Shown here piece after piece: positions 31,845-42,121 of a stretch of DNA of 64,000 nucleotides. The position numbers were made by a program, and so were the translations under genes. The DNA is from Sphingobium sp. (GTDB lineage Bacteria; Pseudomonadota; Alphaproteobacteria; Sphingomonadales; Sphingomonadaceae): NCBI GenBank assembly GCA_023266575.1, contig JAHFPV010000002.1:186001-250000 (forward strand). The letters run 5' to 3'. Below the pieces are notes generated by a model, which was not told the origin of the DNA, ran no database searches, and was given only the letters and a program-made list of their open reading frames with translations. The first letter of the stretch is position 1. Every line of letters begins with the position of its first letter.

Positions 31845-32681
31845 TCAGCGCAACCGCGCTCCGTGCCAGCGCAGATGATCCGCCATGAAGGTGGAGATGA
31901 AATAATAGCTATGGTCATAGCCCTCGCGCACATTCAGCGTCAGGTCGATCCCCGCTGCCTCACACGCCGCGCGCAATAATTCCGGCCGCAATTCATTCTC
32001 CAGAAACGCATCCGCCCCGCCCTGATCGACCAGCAGCGCATCAACCCGCGCGCCATCCTCGATCAGCGCGACCGCATCATGCTTGCGCCATGCCACCTTG
32101 TCGTCGCCAAGATAGCCGCCCAGCGCCTTCTGCCCCCACGGCACCTGGCTAGGCGCAACGATCGGCGCGAAGGCCGATACCGCGCTGAAACGCTCAGGGT
32201 AAGTCAGCCCGATGGTCAGCGCCCCATGCCCGCCCATCGAATGGCCCATGATCGACTGCCGTCCCATATCGGCGGGAAACGCCTCCGCGATCAGCGCAGG
32301 CAATTCCTCGGTCACATAGGACCACATCCTGTAATGGGCAGCGAAGGGCGCTTCCGTCGCATCGACATAAAAGCCAGCGCCCAGCCCGAAATCATAAGCG
32401 CCTTGCGGGTCATCCGCGACACCCTCACCGCGCGGCGATGTATCGGGCGCAACGAAGATCAGCCCCAGTTCCGCGCAGAGCGCCCGAAACTCGCCCTTCT
32501 CGGTCACATTGGCATGGGTGCAGGTCAGCCCCGACAGATACCAGACCACCGGCAGCTTCGCCCCCGCCTCATGCGGCGGCACGAACACGGAAAAGAGCAT
32601 GTCGGTGCCGGTGCTGGCGGAGGCATGGGCGTAAACGCCCTGCACCCCGCCAAAGGCGCGATTTTCCGAAACCGTCTCCAT
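31845..32681 (-). CDS. fghA: S-formylglutathione hydrolase
   Basis: 278 residues. It splits S-formylglutathione into formate and glutathione, the second step of formaldehyde detoxification. The esterase D fold is clear: VVWYLSGLTCTHANVTEKG, catalytic GHSMGG with Ser148, and YDHSYYFISTF with the catalytic His near the end. The ATG overlaps the frmA stop by one base (TAATG), so translation is coupled to the enzyme of the first step. Confidence 0.96.
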   Translation of the reverse strand: METVSENRAFGGVQGVYAHASASTGTDMLFSVFVPPHEAGAKLPVVWYLSGLTCTHANVTEKGEFRALCAELGLIFVAPDTSPRGEGVADDPQGAYDFGLGAGFYVDATEAPFAAHYRMWSYVTEELPALIAEAFPADMGRQSIMGHSMGGHGALTIGLTYPERFSAVSAFAPIVAPSQVPWGQKALGGYLGDDKVAWRKHDAVALIEDGARVDALLVDQGGADAFLENELRPELLRAACEAAGIDLTLNVREGYDHSYYFISTFMADHLRWHGARLR

Positions 32682-33790
32682 TAGAACACCACGACCGAAC
32701 GGATGCTCTCGCCCACGTGCATCAGGTCGAACCCCTTGTTGATCTCCTCCAGGCTCAGCACATGGGTGATCATCGGGTCGATCTCGATCTTGCCGTTCAT
32801 ATACCAGTCGACAATCTTGGGCACGTCGGTCCGGCCCTTGGCCCCGCCGAACGCGCTGCCCTTCCATACCCGGCCGGTGACCAGCTGGAACGGGCGGGTG
32901 CTGATTTCCTTGCCCGCTTCAGCAACGCCGATGATGATGCTCTCGCCCCAGCCGCGGTGGCAGGCTTCCAGCGCGGTGCGCATCACCCCGGTATTGCCGG
33001 TGCAATCGAACGTATAGTCCGCCCCGCCATCGGTCAGCGCGACCAGATGCTGGACGATGTCGCCCTCCACCTTGTTGGGATTGACGAAGTGGGTCATGCC
33101 GAACCGGCGGCCCCATTCTTCCTTGCTGTCGTTGATGTCGACGCCGATGATCATGTCCGCGCCGACCAGCTTGGCGCCCTGAATGACGTTCAGGCCAATG
33201 CCGCCCAGGCCAAAGATGATGACGTTGGACCCCGGCGTCACCTTGGCGCTGTTCACCACCGCGCCCACGCCCGTGGTCACGCCGCAGCCGATATAGCAGC
33301 TCTTGTCGAACGGCGCGTCCTCGCGGATTTTCGCGACCGCGATTTCGGGCAGAACCGTGAAGTTGGAGAAGGTCGAACAGCCCATATAGTGAAAGATCGG
33401 CTGGCCCTTGTAGGAAAAGCGCGTCGTACCGTCGGGCATCAACCCCTTGCCCTGCGTCGCGCGGATCGCGGTGCACAGGTTGGTCTTGCCGCTCAGGCAG
33501 CTTTTGCACTGGCGACATTCGGGCGTGTAGAGTGGGATGACATGGTCGCCCGGCTTCACGCTGGTGACGCCTGGCCCGACCTCGCGCACGATCCCCGCAC
33601 CCTCATGCCCCAGGATCGACGGAAAGATACCCTCGCTGTCGAACCCGTCGAGCGTATAGGCGTCGGTATGGCAGATGCCGGTTGCCATGATTTCGACCAG
33701 CACTTCGCCCGCCTTCGGCCCTTCCAGATCGACTTCGACAATCTCCAGCGGCTTCTTGGCTTCAAAGGCGACGGCGGCGCGGGTTTTCAT
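32681..33790 (-). CDS. frmA: S-(hydroxymethyl)glutathione dehydrogenase / class III alcohol dehydrogenase
   Basis: 369 residues from the ATG at 33790 (ribosome site AGGAG). It oxidises the formaldehyde-glutathione adduct with NAD+. Catalytic zinc ligands Cys40 and His62 and structural zinc cysteines at 92, 95, 98 and 106 are present, as is the GLGGIGLNV nucleotide-binding loop. It heads the frmA-fghA pair. A LysR gene is divergent 100 bases upstream and may regulate it. Confidence 0.97.
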   Translation of the reverse strand: MKTRAAVAFEAKKPLEIVEVDLEGPKAGEVLVEIMATGICHTDAYTLDGFDSEGIFPSILGHEGAGIVREVGPGVTSVKPGDHVIPLYTPECRQCKSCLSGKTNLCTAIRATQGKGLMPDGTTRFSYKGQPIFHYMGCSTFSNFTVLPEIAVAKIREDAPFDKSCYIGCGVTTGVGAVVNSAKVTPGSNVIIFGLGGIGLNVIQGAKLVGADMIIGVDINDSKEEWGRRFGMTHFVNPNKVEGDIVQHLVALTDGGADYTFDCTGNTGVMRTALEACHRGWGESIIIGVAEAGKEISTRPFQLVTGRVWKGSAFGGAKGRTDVPKIVDWYMNGKIEIDPMITHVLSLEEINKGFDLMHVGESIRSVVVF

Positions 33791-33890
33791 GGGAAAGCTC
33801 CTGATATGATGCTGTCCCGCCCTAGCAATATCCCACCCGCGCGATAAGGAAGGATTTTTGCAATTCATTATTTCATATAAGGGACAATCC

Positions 33891-34778
33891 ATGCGCGGCT
33901 GGGATGGGATCGACGAATTTGTCGCCGTGGCGACCACCGGCAGCTTCAAGGGCGGAGCCGACGCGCTCGGCCTCTCCACCACCCATATGAGCCGTGCCAT
34001 CGCCGCGCTGGAAAATCGGGTTCAACGGCCGCTCTTCCACCGCACCACCCGCACCGTGCGACTGACCGACACGGGCCGCCTTTTCTACGATCATTGCAGC
34101 CGCATCGTCACCGAACGGGACGAAGCCATCGCCCTCATCAGCGAAGGGGCTGAACCGCAGGGTGACCTGCGCATCACCTGCTCGACCGCGATGGGAGAGC
34201 GCTTCATCGCCCCCATCGTCCGTGAATTTGCCACGCGCTATGTCAAACTCACTGTCACGATAGAGCTGACCAACCGGGTGGTGGACCTGATCGGCGAGGG
34301 TTATGACATGGCGATCCGCACCGGCACGCTGGCCGACAGCCGCCTGATCGGCACCCACATCGCCTCGCGCACCCTCTACACCTGCGCCGCCCCTGCCTAT
34401 CTCGCCGTACGCGGCACGCCCAACGCCATTGCCGATCTGGCCCATCATGACTGCCTGATCGGCACGGCAACCAGCTGGCAGTTCCGCTCCTGGGGCCGGG
34501 TCGAAACCATCCGCCCGCGCGGCCGCTGGCGCTGCAACAGCGGCGCGGCGGTGGCGCAGGCAGCGGTCGCGGGGATGGGCATATGCCAGCTGCCGGAATT
34601 TTACGTCCTGCCCCATATCGCGTCCGGCGCGCTGGTGCCGCTGCTCGCCGATTTCGCGATGGAGGATGAACCGATCTGGGCCGTCTATCCCCAGCGCCGC
34701 CACCTGCTGCCCAAGATCACCGGCCTGCTCGACCTGTTGCGCAGCGAATTGCCCGTGGCGCTGGCCCGGCGGGACTAA
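33891..34778 (+). CDS. LysR-family regulator, divergent from frmA
   Basis: 295 residues from the ATG at 33891 (AAGGGA upstream); a TTG start at 33858 would add 11 residues. N-terminal winged HTH ([24 protein letters not shown]) followed by a substrate-binding domain ([20 protein letters not shown]), in the group of LysR proteins whose genes often face an oxidoreductase. The divergent frmA-fghA operon is the likely target; the effector is unknown. It overlaps the convergent TetR gene by 4 bases. Confidence 0.9.
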   Translation: MRGWDGIDEFVAVATTGSFKGGADALGLSTTHMSRAIAALENRVQRPLFHRTTRTVRLTDTGRLFYDHCSRIVTERDEAIALISEGAEPQGDLRITCSTAMGERFIAPIVREFATRYVKLTVTIELTNRVVDLIGEGYDMAIRTGTLADSRLIGTHIASRTLYTCAAPAYLAVRGTPNAIADLAHHDCLIGTATSWQFRSWGRVETIRPRGRWRCNSGAAVAQAAVAGMGICQLPEFYVLPHIASGALVPLLADFAMEDEPIWAVYPQRRHLLPKITGLLDLLRSELPVALARRD

Positions 34779-35353
34779 CCCTCGTGCCGGAACAGCCGCG
34801 CGACTTGCTCGGCAATCTCGCGCGGGGTCAGGCGGCCGGGCCGGAACCAGTCCGCCGCCGCATTGAGCTGCGACAGGAGCAGGTTGCGATAGATGGACCG
34901 GTCGATCGCCGCGGGTAGCGGCAGGTCATCAACGATCGCCCGGAACAACTGCTCGAACCGGTCGCGCCGCGCCACCAGTTGCGCCCGGACATCATCGGGC
35001 ACTTCGCGAAAATCATTCATCATCGGCATCGTCAGCGAATCGGGCGCCAGTTGCACCTCCAGCAGCGCCACGCACGCTGCCTCCAGCCTGTCCCAGGGAC
35101 CGGCCGCTTCCGCCACCGCCGCCGCGATCCGCGCCTCAGCCGCATCCAGCGCGCCATTGTGCAACTCGACGAACAGCGCGTCCTTGGACTTGATATGGTG
35201 ATAGAGCGACCCGCCCAGCACCCCCGACGCCTCGCCAATGTCGCGCATCGACGTGCCGCGATAGCCCTTGCGCGCGAACAGCTGCGCCGCGACCGCGAGT
35301 ATCTCGTCGCGCCGCGATCGCACCCCGTCTTCGCTTCCCGCCTGCTTGCTCAT
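34775..35353 (-). CDS. TetR-family transcriptional regulator
   Basis: 192 residues. The N-terminal HTH (RDEILAVAAQLFARKGYRGTSMRDIGEASGV, then GSLYHHIKSKDALF) is the standard TetR DNA-binding domain; the helical C-terminal domain has no recognised ligand. It resembles the KstR2/fatty-acid-type regulators in general form. No efflux or enzyme gene stands divergent to it, so the target is not evident; queA lies upstream on the same strand. Confidence 0.92.
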   Translation of the reverse strand: MSKQAGSEDGVRSRRDEILAVAAQLFARKGYRGTSMRDIGEASGVLGGSLYHHIKSKDALFVELHNGALDAAEARIAAAVAEAAGPWDRLEAACVALLEVQLAPDSLTMPMMNDFREVPDDVRAQLVARRDRFEQLFRAIVDDLPLPAAIDRSIYRNLLLSQLNAAADWFRPGRLTPREIAEQVARLFRHEG

Positions 35354-35397
35354 GCGCGTTGGCCTAGCACAGAAATCTGCCCCCGATCATCCCGGCG

Positions 35398-36426
35398 TCA
35401 CGGTAGCAGCAGCGAAGAATCGCCATAGCTGTAGAAACGATAGCCCGACCCGATCGCATGATCATAGGCCGCCCGCATCCGCTCCGTCCCCATCAGCGCC
35501 GACACCAGCATGAACAAGGTCGATTTGGGCAGATGAAAATTGGTCATCAGCCCGTCAATCGCCCGGAACCGGTAGCCCGGCGTGATGAAAATGCGGGTCT
35601 CGTCGGCAAAGGCGCGAATGATCCCGTCCTCCCCCGCCGCGCTTTCCAGCAGGCGCAGGCTGGTGGTGCCAACCGCAATCAGCCGCCCGCCAGCCGCCCG
35701 CGCGGCATTCAGCCGATCCGCCGTCGCCGCCTCGATCCGCCCCCATTCGGCGTGCATCCGGTGATCGTCGGTGTCGTCCGCCTTGACCGGCAGGAAGGTG
35801 CCCGCGCCCACATGCAGCGTCAGCGTCTCGGTCGCGATGCCCCGTTCGGCCAGCGCTGCCATCAGTTCCGGCGTGAAATGCAGTGCCGCCGTGGGTGCTG
35901 CCACCGCGCCATCCTCCCGCGCGAACATGGTCTGGTAATCGGCCCGATCGCGTTCGTCGGTCGGGCGCTTGCTGGCGATATAGGGTGGCAGCGGCATCCG
36001 CCCCGCCCGCTCCAGCAGCACCTCGACCGGCTCTTCGCCCTCGAAGCTCAGCGTCACCCCGCCATCATCGTCGCGCGGCCCGGCAATGGCAGTCACGCCC
36101 GCGCCAAAATCAATCCGTTCACCGTCGCGCACCCGCTTGGCATTGCGCAAAAAGGCCTGCCACTGGCGCAGCCCCAGCCTTTTGTGCAGCGTCGCCCCGA
36201 TCCGCGCATTGCCGCGCATCCCCTCCAACTGGGCGGGAATGACTCGCGTGTCGTTGAACACCAGCACATCGCCCGCCCGCAGCAACGACGGCAGGTCACG
36301 CACGCTCAGGTCAGCAAAATCACCCTCGCCCGGCACCAGCAACAGCCGCGCGCTATCGCGCGGAGAAGCAGGCCGCAGCGCAATATTCTCCGGCGGCAGG
36401 TCAAAATCGAAAAGGTCTACGCGCAT
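35398..36426 (-). CDS. queA: S-adenosylmethionine:tRNA ribosyltransferase-isomerase QueA
   Basis: 342 residues from the ATG at 36426; a longer frame reaches 36492 but adds no family sequence. QueA makes epoxyqueuosine in the tRNA anticodon from S-adenosylmethionine. The N-terminus [18 protein letters not shown], the [15 protein letters not shown] motif, [15 protein letters not shown] and the C-terminal [18 protein letters not shown] are diagnostic. tgt, often next to it, is not in the window. Confidence 0.97.
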   Translation of the reverse strand: MRVDLFDFDLPPENIALRPASPRDSARLLLVPGEGDFADLSVRDLPSLLRAGDVLVFNDTRVIPAQLEGMRGNARIGATLHKRLGLRQWQAFLRNAKRVRDGERIDFGAGVTAIAGPRDDDGGVTLSFEGEEPVEVLLERAGRMPLPPYIASKRPTDERDRADYQTMFAREDGAVAAPTAALHFTPELMAALAERGIATETLTLHVGAGTFLPVKADDTDDHRMHAEWGRIEAATADRLNAARAAGGRLIAVGTTSLRLLESAAGEDGIIRAFADETRIFITPGYRFRAIDGLMTNFHLPKSTLFMLVSALMGTERMRAAYDHAIGSGYRFYSYGDSSLLLP

Positions 36427-36502
36427 GGTCCAGGGCGTTTCGTTGAACTGATCCTCCCCTGCAAGGGGATTATCGCGAAATTCATCCTTCACAAATTTTC
36501 AC

Positions 36503-36590
36503 GTCATCCCCGCGCAGGCGAGGATCCATCTCCGGCCCTAAAATCATGACGACAAGGTAGGAGATGGATTCCCGCCTGCGCGGGAATGAC
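36503..36590. repeat. 31-bp inverted repeat pair (CGCCTGCGCGGG family)
   Basis: Arms 36503-36533 and 36560-36590 are reverse complements with about four mismatches, around a 26-base loop. Each arm contains GTCATNCCCGCGCAGGCG. Two head-to-head units with a spacer resemble a REPIN. It lies between the divergent-looking 5' end of queA and the 3' end of the cyclophilin gene. Confidence 0.85.
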
Positions 36591-36665
36591 TAAGATTTGC
36601 TGGCCTATCCGAATTTCGCAACGATCCCTACAAGGGGAGGATGCCGATGGTGGATGCGGACTATA

Positions 36666-37385
36666 TTATTTCTTCGGCGCGGCAATAATCGACGGCGCGA
36701 CTGGCGCAACCGGCGCGGTCACCGGCGGCTTGCCGTCGCTCTCGATCGACGCCTGCAAAATCACGGTCGGATTGGCGGGCGGCTCCCCCTGCGCGATCGC
36801 GTCGACATAATTCATGCCCTCGATCACCCGGCCGAACACCGTATATTTCTTATCGAGCTGCATCCGCGGCAACAGCACGATAAAGAACTGGCTGTTGGCG
36901 CTGTCCTCGCCCTGCGCGCGCGCCATCGACACGGTGCCGCGCAGATGCGGCATCGGGTTGAACTCGGCCTTCAGGTCCGGCTGGGTCGAACCGCCGGTGC
37001 CATCGCCCTTGGGATCGCCGCCCTGCGCCATGAAGCCGGGGATGACGCGATGGAATTTAAGGCCATTATAGAAACCCTGCCGCGTCAGCTCCTTGATCCG
37101 CTCGACATGGCCGGGCGCGATGTCGGGGCGCAGCTGGATGCGCACCCGCCCGCCGCTCGACAGGTCCAGGTCCCAGATATTCTGCGGATCGGCCGGCACC
37201 ACCGCCGGTGGCAGCTTGGGGGTCAGGTCTCCGCCAAGCGACTTGGCATTTTCCGCCGCCCGCGCCGCGGCCTCCGCCTTCTTCATATCGTCGCCCTTGC
37301 CCCCGCCGCCCTGGGCATAGGCCAGGCCGGACGCGGTAAGGGCGATGCCGATCGCCACGGTCTTGAGCGCGCAGGTGAAACGCAT
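36666..37385 (-). CDS. Periplasmic cyclophilin-type peptidyl-prolyl isomerase
   Basis: 239 residues from the ATG at 37385 (AGGAAAG upstream). The signal peptide ends at ASGLAYAQ. The cyclophilin domain has FYNGLKFHRVIPGFMAQGGD, LRGTVSMAR and FFIVL. The N-terminal part of the mature chain is charged and rich in Gly/Lys (GGGGKGDDMKK). The enzyme catalyses proline isomerisation of exported proteins. A C-terminal extension (GKPPVTAPVAPVAPS) is Pro/Ala-rich. coaD lies upstream on the same strand. Confidence 0.92.
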   Translation of the reverse strand: MRFTCALKTVAIGIALTASGLAYAQGGGGKGDDMKKAEAAARAAENAKSLGGDLTPKLPPAVVPADPQNIWDLDLSSGGRVRIQLRPDIAPGHVERIKELTRQGFYNGLKFHRVIPGFMAQGGDPKGDGTGGSTQPDLKAEFNPMPHLRGTVSMARAQGEDSANSQFFIVLLPRMQLDKKYTVFGRVIEGMNYVDAIAQGEPPANPTVILQASIESDGKPPVTAPVAPVAPSIIAAPKK

Positions 37386-37465
37386 GAGACTTACTTTCCT
37401 CAATATCTTGGCCGTCCTGATAGCGCGCTGATCGCGATTGGCAACTGAACGCAGGCTGAGCGGTA

Positions 37466-37978
37466 TTAAGCGCTGCCTTTGCGCCCCAGTTTTTCAACCC
37501 GCGCCACTACCTCGTCGCGTACCACCGGCCCGACAAATTTATGGATCGGCCCGCCATAAAGCGCGATTTCCTTGACCAGCCGGGAAGCGATCGGTTGCAG
37601 GCACACGTCAGCCATCAGGAACACGGTTTCGACGCGGGCATTAATCTGCTGGTTCATGCCCGCCATCTGATATTCATATTCAAAGTCGGCGACCGCGCGC
37701 AGCCCGCGAATGATGACGCTGGCCCCCTGCGATTCGGCAAAGTCCATCAGCAGCGAATTGAAGCCCACGACCACGATGTCCGCGTCGATCCCGGCACATT
37801 CGCGCCGCACCATTTCCAGCCGCTCTTCATCGCTGAACATCGGCGACTTGCTGATGTTGGTGGTCACCCCGATGACCAGCCGGTCGACCAGCTTCGCGCC
37901 GCGCCGGATGATGTCCATATGCCCCAATGTGATGGGATCGAATGTGCCGGGATAGACACCGATGCGCTGCTTGCTCAT
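37466..37978 (-). CDS. coaD: Phosphopantetheine adenylyltransferase
   Basis: 170 residues, normal length. It transfers AMP to 4'-phosphopantetheine in coenzyme A synthesis. The nucleotidyltransferase motif TxGH appears in PGTFDPITLGHMD, with the ISKSPMFSDEER and RGLRAVADFEYE signatures. The frame is open upstream, but the ATG at 37978 gives the family start. It begins 5 bases after the ispA stop, so is probably co-transcribed with it. Confidence 0.97.
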   Translation of the reverse strand: MSKQRIGVYPGTFDPITLGHMDIIRRGAKLVDRLVIGVTTNISKSPMFSDEERLEMVRRECAGIDADIVVVGFNSLLMDFAESQGASVIIRGLRAVADFEYEYQMAGMNQQINARVETVFLMADVCLQPIASRLVKEIALYGGPIHKFVGPVVRDEVVARVEKLGRKGSA

Positions 37979-37983
37979 GGTCT

Positions 37984-38898
37984 TTAGCGATCCCTCTCCA
38001 CGATATAGTCGGCAATGGCGCGCAGCAGGTCCGCCTCGACGCCATAGCCATGCAGATGCGCCTTGGCCTGATCGACCAGCATATGCGCCTGCGCCCGCGC
38101 CCGATCGACGCCCAGCAGCGACACGAACGTCTCCTTGCCGGCCGCCGCATCCTTGCCCAGCGCCTTGCCCGCCAGCGCCGCGTCGCCCTCTACATCCAGC
38201 AGATCGTCGGCAATCTGGAACGCCAGGCCAATGTCGCGCGCATAGCCATGCAGCCCCTTGCGCGCGTCCGCCGGGATTCGCGCCATGATCGCGGCAGCAT
38301 CGACGCAAAAGGCGATCAGCGCCCCGGTCTTGAGATTTTGCAGCCGGGTGACGGTGGCCAGGTCAAACCGTGCATGTTCCGCTTCCAGGTCCATCATCTG
38401 CCCGCCCGCCATACCTGCCGGGCCGCTCGCCAGCGCCAGCGCGCGCACCAGTTCGATCCGCACGAACGGGTCGGGATGGGTGTCCTCGTCGGACAGGATC
38501 TGGAACGCCAGATCGTGCAGGCAGTCGCCCGCCAATATCGCCGTCGCCTCGTCAAACGCCTTGTGAACGGTCGGCTTGCCCCGGCGCATGTCGTCATCGT
38601 CCATCGCGGGCAGATCGTCATGCACCAGCGAATAGACATGGATGCACTCGATCGCCAGGCCGACACGCAGCGCCGATTCGCGCGACAGATGGAACAGGTC
38701 GCTGGTCGCCTGCACCAGCAATGGCCGCAACCTCTTGCCCCCGCCGATCGCAGCATGGCGCATCGCTTCATAGAGCCGCGCCCGTGGATCGTCCGGCACG
38801 CTCAGCAGATGGTCGAACGCGCTGTCGATCGCCGCCGCGACTTCCGCCGCGCGCGCCGTCACCAACGCCCCTGCGGAGGCCGCCTCTCCCCCGGTCAT
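37984..38898 (-). CDS. ispA: Polyprenyl synthetase (farnesyl/geranylgeranyl diphosphate synthase)
   Basis: 304 residues from the ATG at 38898, which has GGAG 8 bases upstream; a GTG at 38907 overlapping the xseB stop is the alternative. Both aspartate-rich motifs are present: DDLPAMDDDDMRRG (first) and FQIADDLLDVEGD (second). The GGGKRLRPLL segment binds diphosphate. It makes C15 (perhaps C20) isoprenoid diphosphates for quinones, undecaprenyl phosphate and carotenoids. The xseB-ispA order is conserved; chain length cannot be settled by eye. Confidence 0.94.
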   Translation of the reverse strand: MTGGEAASAGALVTARAAEVAAAIDSAFDHLLSVPDDPRARLYEAMRHAAIGGGKRLRPLLVQATSDLFHLSRESALRVGLAIECIHVYSLVHDDLPAMDDDDMRRGKPTVHKAFDEATAILAGDCLHDLAFQILSDEDTHPDPFVRIELVRALALASGPAGMAGGQMMDLEAEHARFDLATVTRLQNLKTGALIAFCVDAAAIMARIPADARKGLHGYARDIGLAFQIADDLLDVEGDAALAGKALGKDAAAGKETFVSLLGVDRARAQAHMLVDQAKAHLHGYGVEADLLRAIADYIVERDR

Positions 38899-38903
38899 GC
38901 CGC

Positions 38904-39164
38904 TCACTCCGTGCCGAACGGCTGCGCGCCGGTCACAGCGCCATTGGCGTCGATCGTCAGCTTGGCGATCCGCGCTTCGGCCGCCGCCAGCCGCTCGGTG
39001 CAGCGTTTGCGCAATTCTTCGCCCTGCGCATAGAGCGAGATCGACTCGTCGAGCGGCACGTCGCCGCTTTCAAGCCGCCGCACGATCGTTTCGAGCGCGC
39101 GCAAGGCGTCCTCGAAAGAGAGCGTTGCTGGATCGGGGGGCGCTATGCTGCTATCGTCTGCCAT
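38904..39164 (-). CDS. xseB: Exodeoxyribonuclease VII small subunit
   Basis: 86 residues. The pattern LSFEDALRALETIVRRLESGDVPLDESISLYAQGEEL is diagnostic for XseB, which binds the large subunit XseA (not in the window). Its stop overlaps the possible GTG start of ispA. It is the first gene of the xseB-ispA-coaD run on the minus strand. Confidence 0.96.
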   Translation of the reverse strand: MADDSSIAPPDPATLSFEDALRALETIVRRLESGDVPLDESISLYAQGEELRKRCTERLAAAEARIAKLTIDANGAVTGAQPFGTE

Positions 39165-39332
39165 GTCCCTGCATTGACCGCCGCCGCCGCCCCGGTCAAG
39201 CCATCACACCGGCTTTCGTGCCTGCTTTCATGACTGTCATCGTGCCGTCATGACGTCATATGATAGCGATGGTGGATTATGGGCAGTTTTGCGTTGACGC
39301 AACATGTTGCAGGTGCACATAGAAGGACCGCT

Positions 39333-39713
39333 ATGAAATTTTATCTCCCCCTTATCGCCGTTGCCTCGCTCAGCCTGCTGGCCGCCTGCAACAAGAATGA
39401 CGAACCCGAAGTCGTGGGCGGCCCTGCCGATCCGATGGCTGCCGAGCTGGCCAATGCCGCGCCGGTCGAGCTGCCGCCGTCGGTCAAGGCCAACAAGCAG
39501 TTCCGCTGCAAGGATAACAGCCTGATCTTCGTCGACTTTATGAGCGACGACAAGACCGCCCAGCTGCGCACCGAAAAGGGCGGCACCGCCACCACGCTGA
39601 AGGCCGCCGAAGTCGGCCAGCCCTTCACCGCCGAAGGCTTTTCCGTCAGCGGCACGGGCGACGACGTCACCATCACCGTGCCCGGCAAGGGCGCCCAGGC
39701 CTGCCACGTCTAA
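39333..39713 (+). CDS. Small lipoprotein, possibly MliC-like lysozyme inhibitor
   Basis: 126 residues from the ATG at 39333 (AGAAGGA upstream). The signal peptide ends in the lipobox SLLAAC. The mature domain has FRCKDNSLIFVDFMSD..., which resembles the YxCxDG...F opening of MliC/PliC inhibitors of C-type lysozyme, and a C-terminal cysteine (QACHV) that could close a disulphide. The similarity is weak and by eye, so the function is only a suggestion. It stands alone, followed by a strong terminator. Confidence 0.7.
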   Translation: MKFYLPLIAVASLSLLAACNKNDEPEVVGGPADPMAAELANAAPVELPPSVKANKQFRCKDNSLIFVDFMSDDKTAQLRTEKGGTATTLKAAEVGQPFTAEGFSVSGTGDDVTITVPGKGAQACHV

Positions 39714-39740
39714 GACGCGCGCAGCCTCATCCTCTTCCCA

Positions 39741-39775
39741 GGCCGGACCTTCCCAAAGGTCCGGCCTTTTTCTTA
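39741..39775 (+). terminator. Intrinsic terminator after the small lipoprotein
   Basis: The stem GGCCGGACCTT/AAGGTCCGGCC (39741-39766, with CCC loop) is followed by TTTTTCTT. It lies 27 bases after the stop codon. Confidence 0.95.
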
Positions 39776-39784
39776 TCCCACCTA

Positions 39785-39862
39785 CCTTCTCCCCGCTGGG
39801 GAGAAGGATAGTAAGCCTTGCCGAACGCAGTGAGGTTAGGCGCACTTGGAAGAGGGGGTTCG
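39785..39862. repeat. Intergenic element related to the truB insertion
   Basis: CTTCTCCCCGCTGGGGAGAAGGATAG at the left and TTGGAAGAGGGGGTT at the right follow the same order as the left half of the element inside truB at 10101. Between them lies an AAGCCTTGCCGAACGCAG segment. It sits in the gap before purL. Confidence 0.7.
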
Positions 39863-39931
39863 ACGCGGGTGCTGCGCGCCCCCCCACACCCACCATTGTG
39901 AATCCCGCTTGGCCCAGCTAAAGGCGCGCAC

Positions 39932-42121
39932 ATGTCCAGCACCGCTCCCCACATCACCCCGGATATCGTCGCCGAACATGGCCTCAGCCCGGAAGAATAT
40001 GACCGCGTCCTGAAGGCGATCGGCCGCGAGCCGAACCTCACGGAACTGGGCATATTCTCGGTCATGTGGTCGGAGCATTGCAGCTATAAAAGCTCCAAAA
40101 TCCACCTGATGAAGCTGCCGACCACCGGACCGCAGGTCATCTGCGGCCCCGGCGAAAATGCCGGCGTCGTGGACATTGGCGATGGTCAGGCGGCGATCTT
40201 CAAGATGGAGAGCCACAACCACCCGTCCTATATCGAACCCTATCAGGGCGCGGCAACGGGCGTTGGCGGCATATTGCGCGACGTGTTCACCATGGGCGCG
40301 CGCCCCATTGCCAACATGAACGCGCTGCGCTTCGGACGGCCCGATCATCCCAAGATGCGCCACCTGATCAGCGGCGTTGTGCGCGGCATTGGCGGCTATG
40401 GCAATTGCGTCGGCGTCCCGACCGTAGGCGGCGAAGTCAATTTCCACCCCGCCTATGACGGCAATATCCTGGTCAACGCCATGACCGTGGGCATCGCCGA
40501 CACCGACAAGATTTTCTATTCGGCCGCGTCAGGCGTCGGCAACTCCATCGTCTATGTCGGCTCCAAGACCGGCCGCGACGGCATCCATGGCGCGACCATG
40601 GCCAGCGCCGATTTCGGCGACGACGCCGACGCCAAGCGCCCCACCGTACAGGTCGGCGACCCCTTCACCGAAAAGCTGCTGATCGAGGCGTGCCTGGAAC
40701 TCATGGCGTCCGATGCGATCGTTGCCATTCAGGATATGGGCGCGGCGGGTCTCACCTCCTCCAGCGTCGAAATGGCGTCCAAGGGCGGCGTCGGTCTGCT
40801 CCTCAACATGGACGCCGTACCGCAACGCGAAACCGGTATGACCGCCTATGAAATGATGCTCTCCGAAAGTCAGGAGCGCATGTTGATGGTGCTGAAGCCC
40901 GGCCGCGAAGCCTTTGCCGAAGCCATTTTCCACAAATGGGAACTGGATTTCGCGGTGATCGGCACTGTCACCGACACGGGCCGCATGGTCCTCGTCCATC
41001 ATGGCGAAACCGTCTGCGACATTCCGCTCGCCCCGCTGGCCGACGACGCCCCGCTCTATGATCGCCCCTCCATGCCGGTGGACGACTATAAAGCCTGGTC
41101 GGGCGTAAAGCCGCTCGGCGACATCCCCGAAAGCACCGACATCGGCGCGGACCTGCTTAAGCTGATGGGCAGCCCCGACATCGCCAGCCGTCGCTGGATC
41201 TGGGAGCAATATGACCATATGGTCGGCGCCGACACCGTCCAGCGCCCCGGCGGCGACGCCGCGGTCGTGCGCGTCCACGGATCGAACAAGGGCATCGCGA
41301 TCAGCACCGATTGCACCCCGCGCTATTGCTATGCCGACCCCTATGAAGGCGGCAAGCAGGCGATCGCCGAATGTTACCGCAACCTGTCCGCCGTCGGCGC
41401 GACGCCGCTAGCGGTCACCAACTGCCTCAACTTCGCCAACCCCCAGCGCCCCGAAATCATGGCCCAGCTGACCGGCTGCCTCGACGGCATGGGCGACGCC
41501 TGCCGCGCACTGGACTTCCCGATCGTGAGCGGCAACGTCTCGCTTTACAACGAGAGCAAGGCGACCGGCGGCGGCAGCGCGATTTTGCCGACACCCGCGA
41601 TCGGCGGGATTGGCTTGCTGGCGGATGTCGATGTGATGGCAACGGTGGCGTTCAAGAATGAAGGCGACGCCATCTGGCTGATCGGCGGGCCAGAAGGAGC
41701 TTTGGGCACGCATCTGGGCCAGTCCATCTGGCTGCGCGAAATCGCCGGACGTGAAGCGGGCGAAGCGCCCAGGGTCGATCTGACCGCCGAGCGCGCCAAC
41801 GCCGACACGATCCGCGCGCTGGTCGCGGCAGGCACCGTCAATGCCGTCCATGATATTGCCGACGGCGGCCTGATCGTCACGATCACGGAAATGGCGCTGG
41901 CGGGCAAGATCGGCGCAAAGCTCGACACCACCCTCACCACGGCTTCCGCCTTTGGCGAAGATCAGGGTCGGTACGTCGTTGCTGCGCCACAAGGCATCGA
42001 CATTCCGGGCGCTGTCCGCATCGGCACTACCGGCGGACTGGAAGTGGCGGGCGTCCCCCTCACCGACCTGCGCGCCGTGCATGAAGGCTTCTTCCCCAAA
42101 CTGATGGACAGCGAACTCTAA
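39932..42121 (+). CDS. purL: Phosphoribosylformylglycinamidine synthase subunit PurL
   Basis: 729 residues, the small-PurL form that works with separate PurS and PurQ subunits. It uses ATP and glutamine-derived ammonia to turn FGAR into FGAM in purine synthesis. The motifs [41 protein letters not shown] and [10 protein letters not shown] are diagnostic. purS and purQ, often upstream, are absent from this window: an intergenic repeat and the lipoprotein gene stand there instead. Confidence 0.97.
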   Translation: MSSTAPHITPDIVAEHGLSPEEYDRVLKAIGREPNLTELGIFSVMWSEHCSYKSSKIHLMKLPTTGPQVICGPGENAGVVDIGDGQAAIFKMESHNHPSYIEPYQGAATGVGGILRDVFTMGARPIANMNALRFGRPDHPKMRHLISGVVRGIGGYGNCVGVPTVGGEVNFHPAYDGNILVNAMTVGIADTDKIFYSAASGVGNSIVYVGSKTGRDGIHGATMASADFGDDADAKRPTVQVGDPFTEKLLIEACLELMASDAIVAIQDMGAAGLTSSSVEMASKGGVGLLLNMDAVPQRETGMTAYEMMLSESQERMLMVLKPGREAFAEAIFHKWELDFAVIGTVTDTGRMVLVHHGETVCDIPLAPLADDAPLYDRPSMPVDDYKAWSGVKPLGDIPESTDIGADLLKLMGSPDIASRRWIWEQYDHMVGADTVQRPGGDAAVVRVHGSNKGIAISTDCTPRYCYADPYEGGKQAIAECYRNLSAVGATPLAVTNCLNFANPQRPEIMAQLTGCLDGMGDACRALDFPIVSGNVSLYNESKATGGGSAILPTPAIGGIGLLADVDVMATVAFKNEGDAIWLIGGPEGALGTHLGQSIWLREIAGREAGEAPRVDLTAERANADTIRALVAAGTVNAVHDIADGGLIVTITEMALAGKIGAKLDTTLTTASAFGEDQGRYVVAAPQGIDIPGAVRIGTTGGLEVAGVPLTDLRAVHEGFFPKLMDSEL

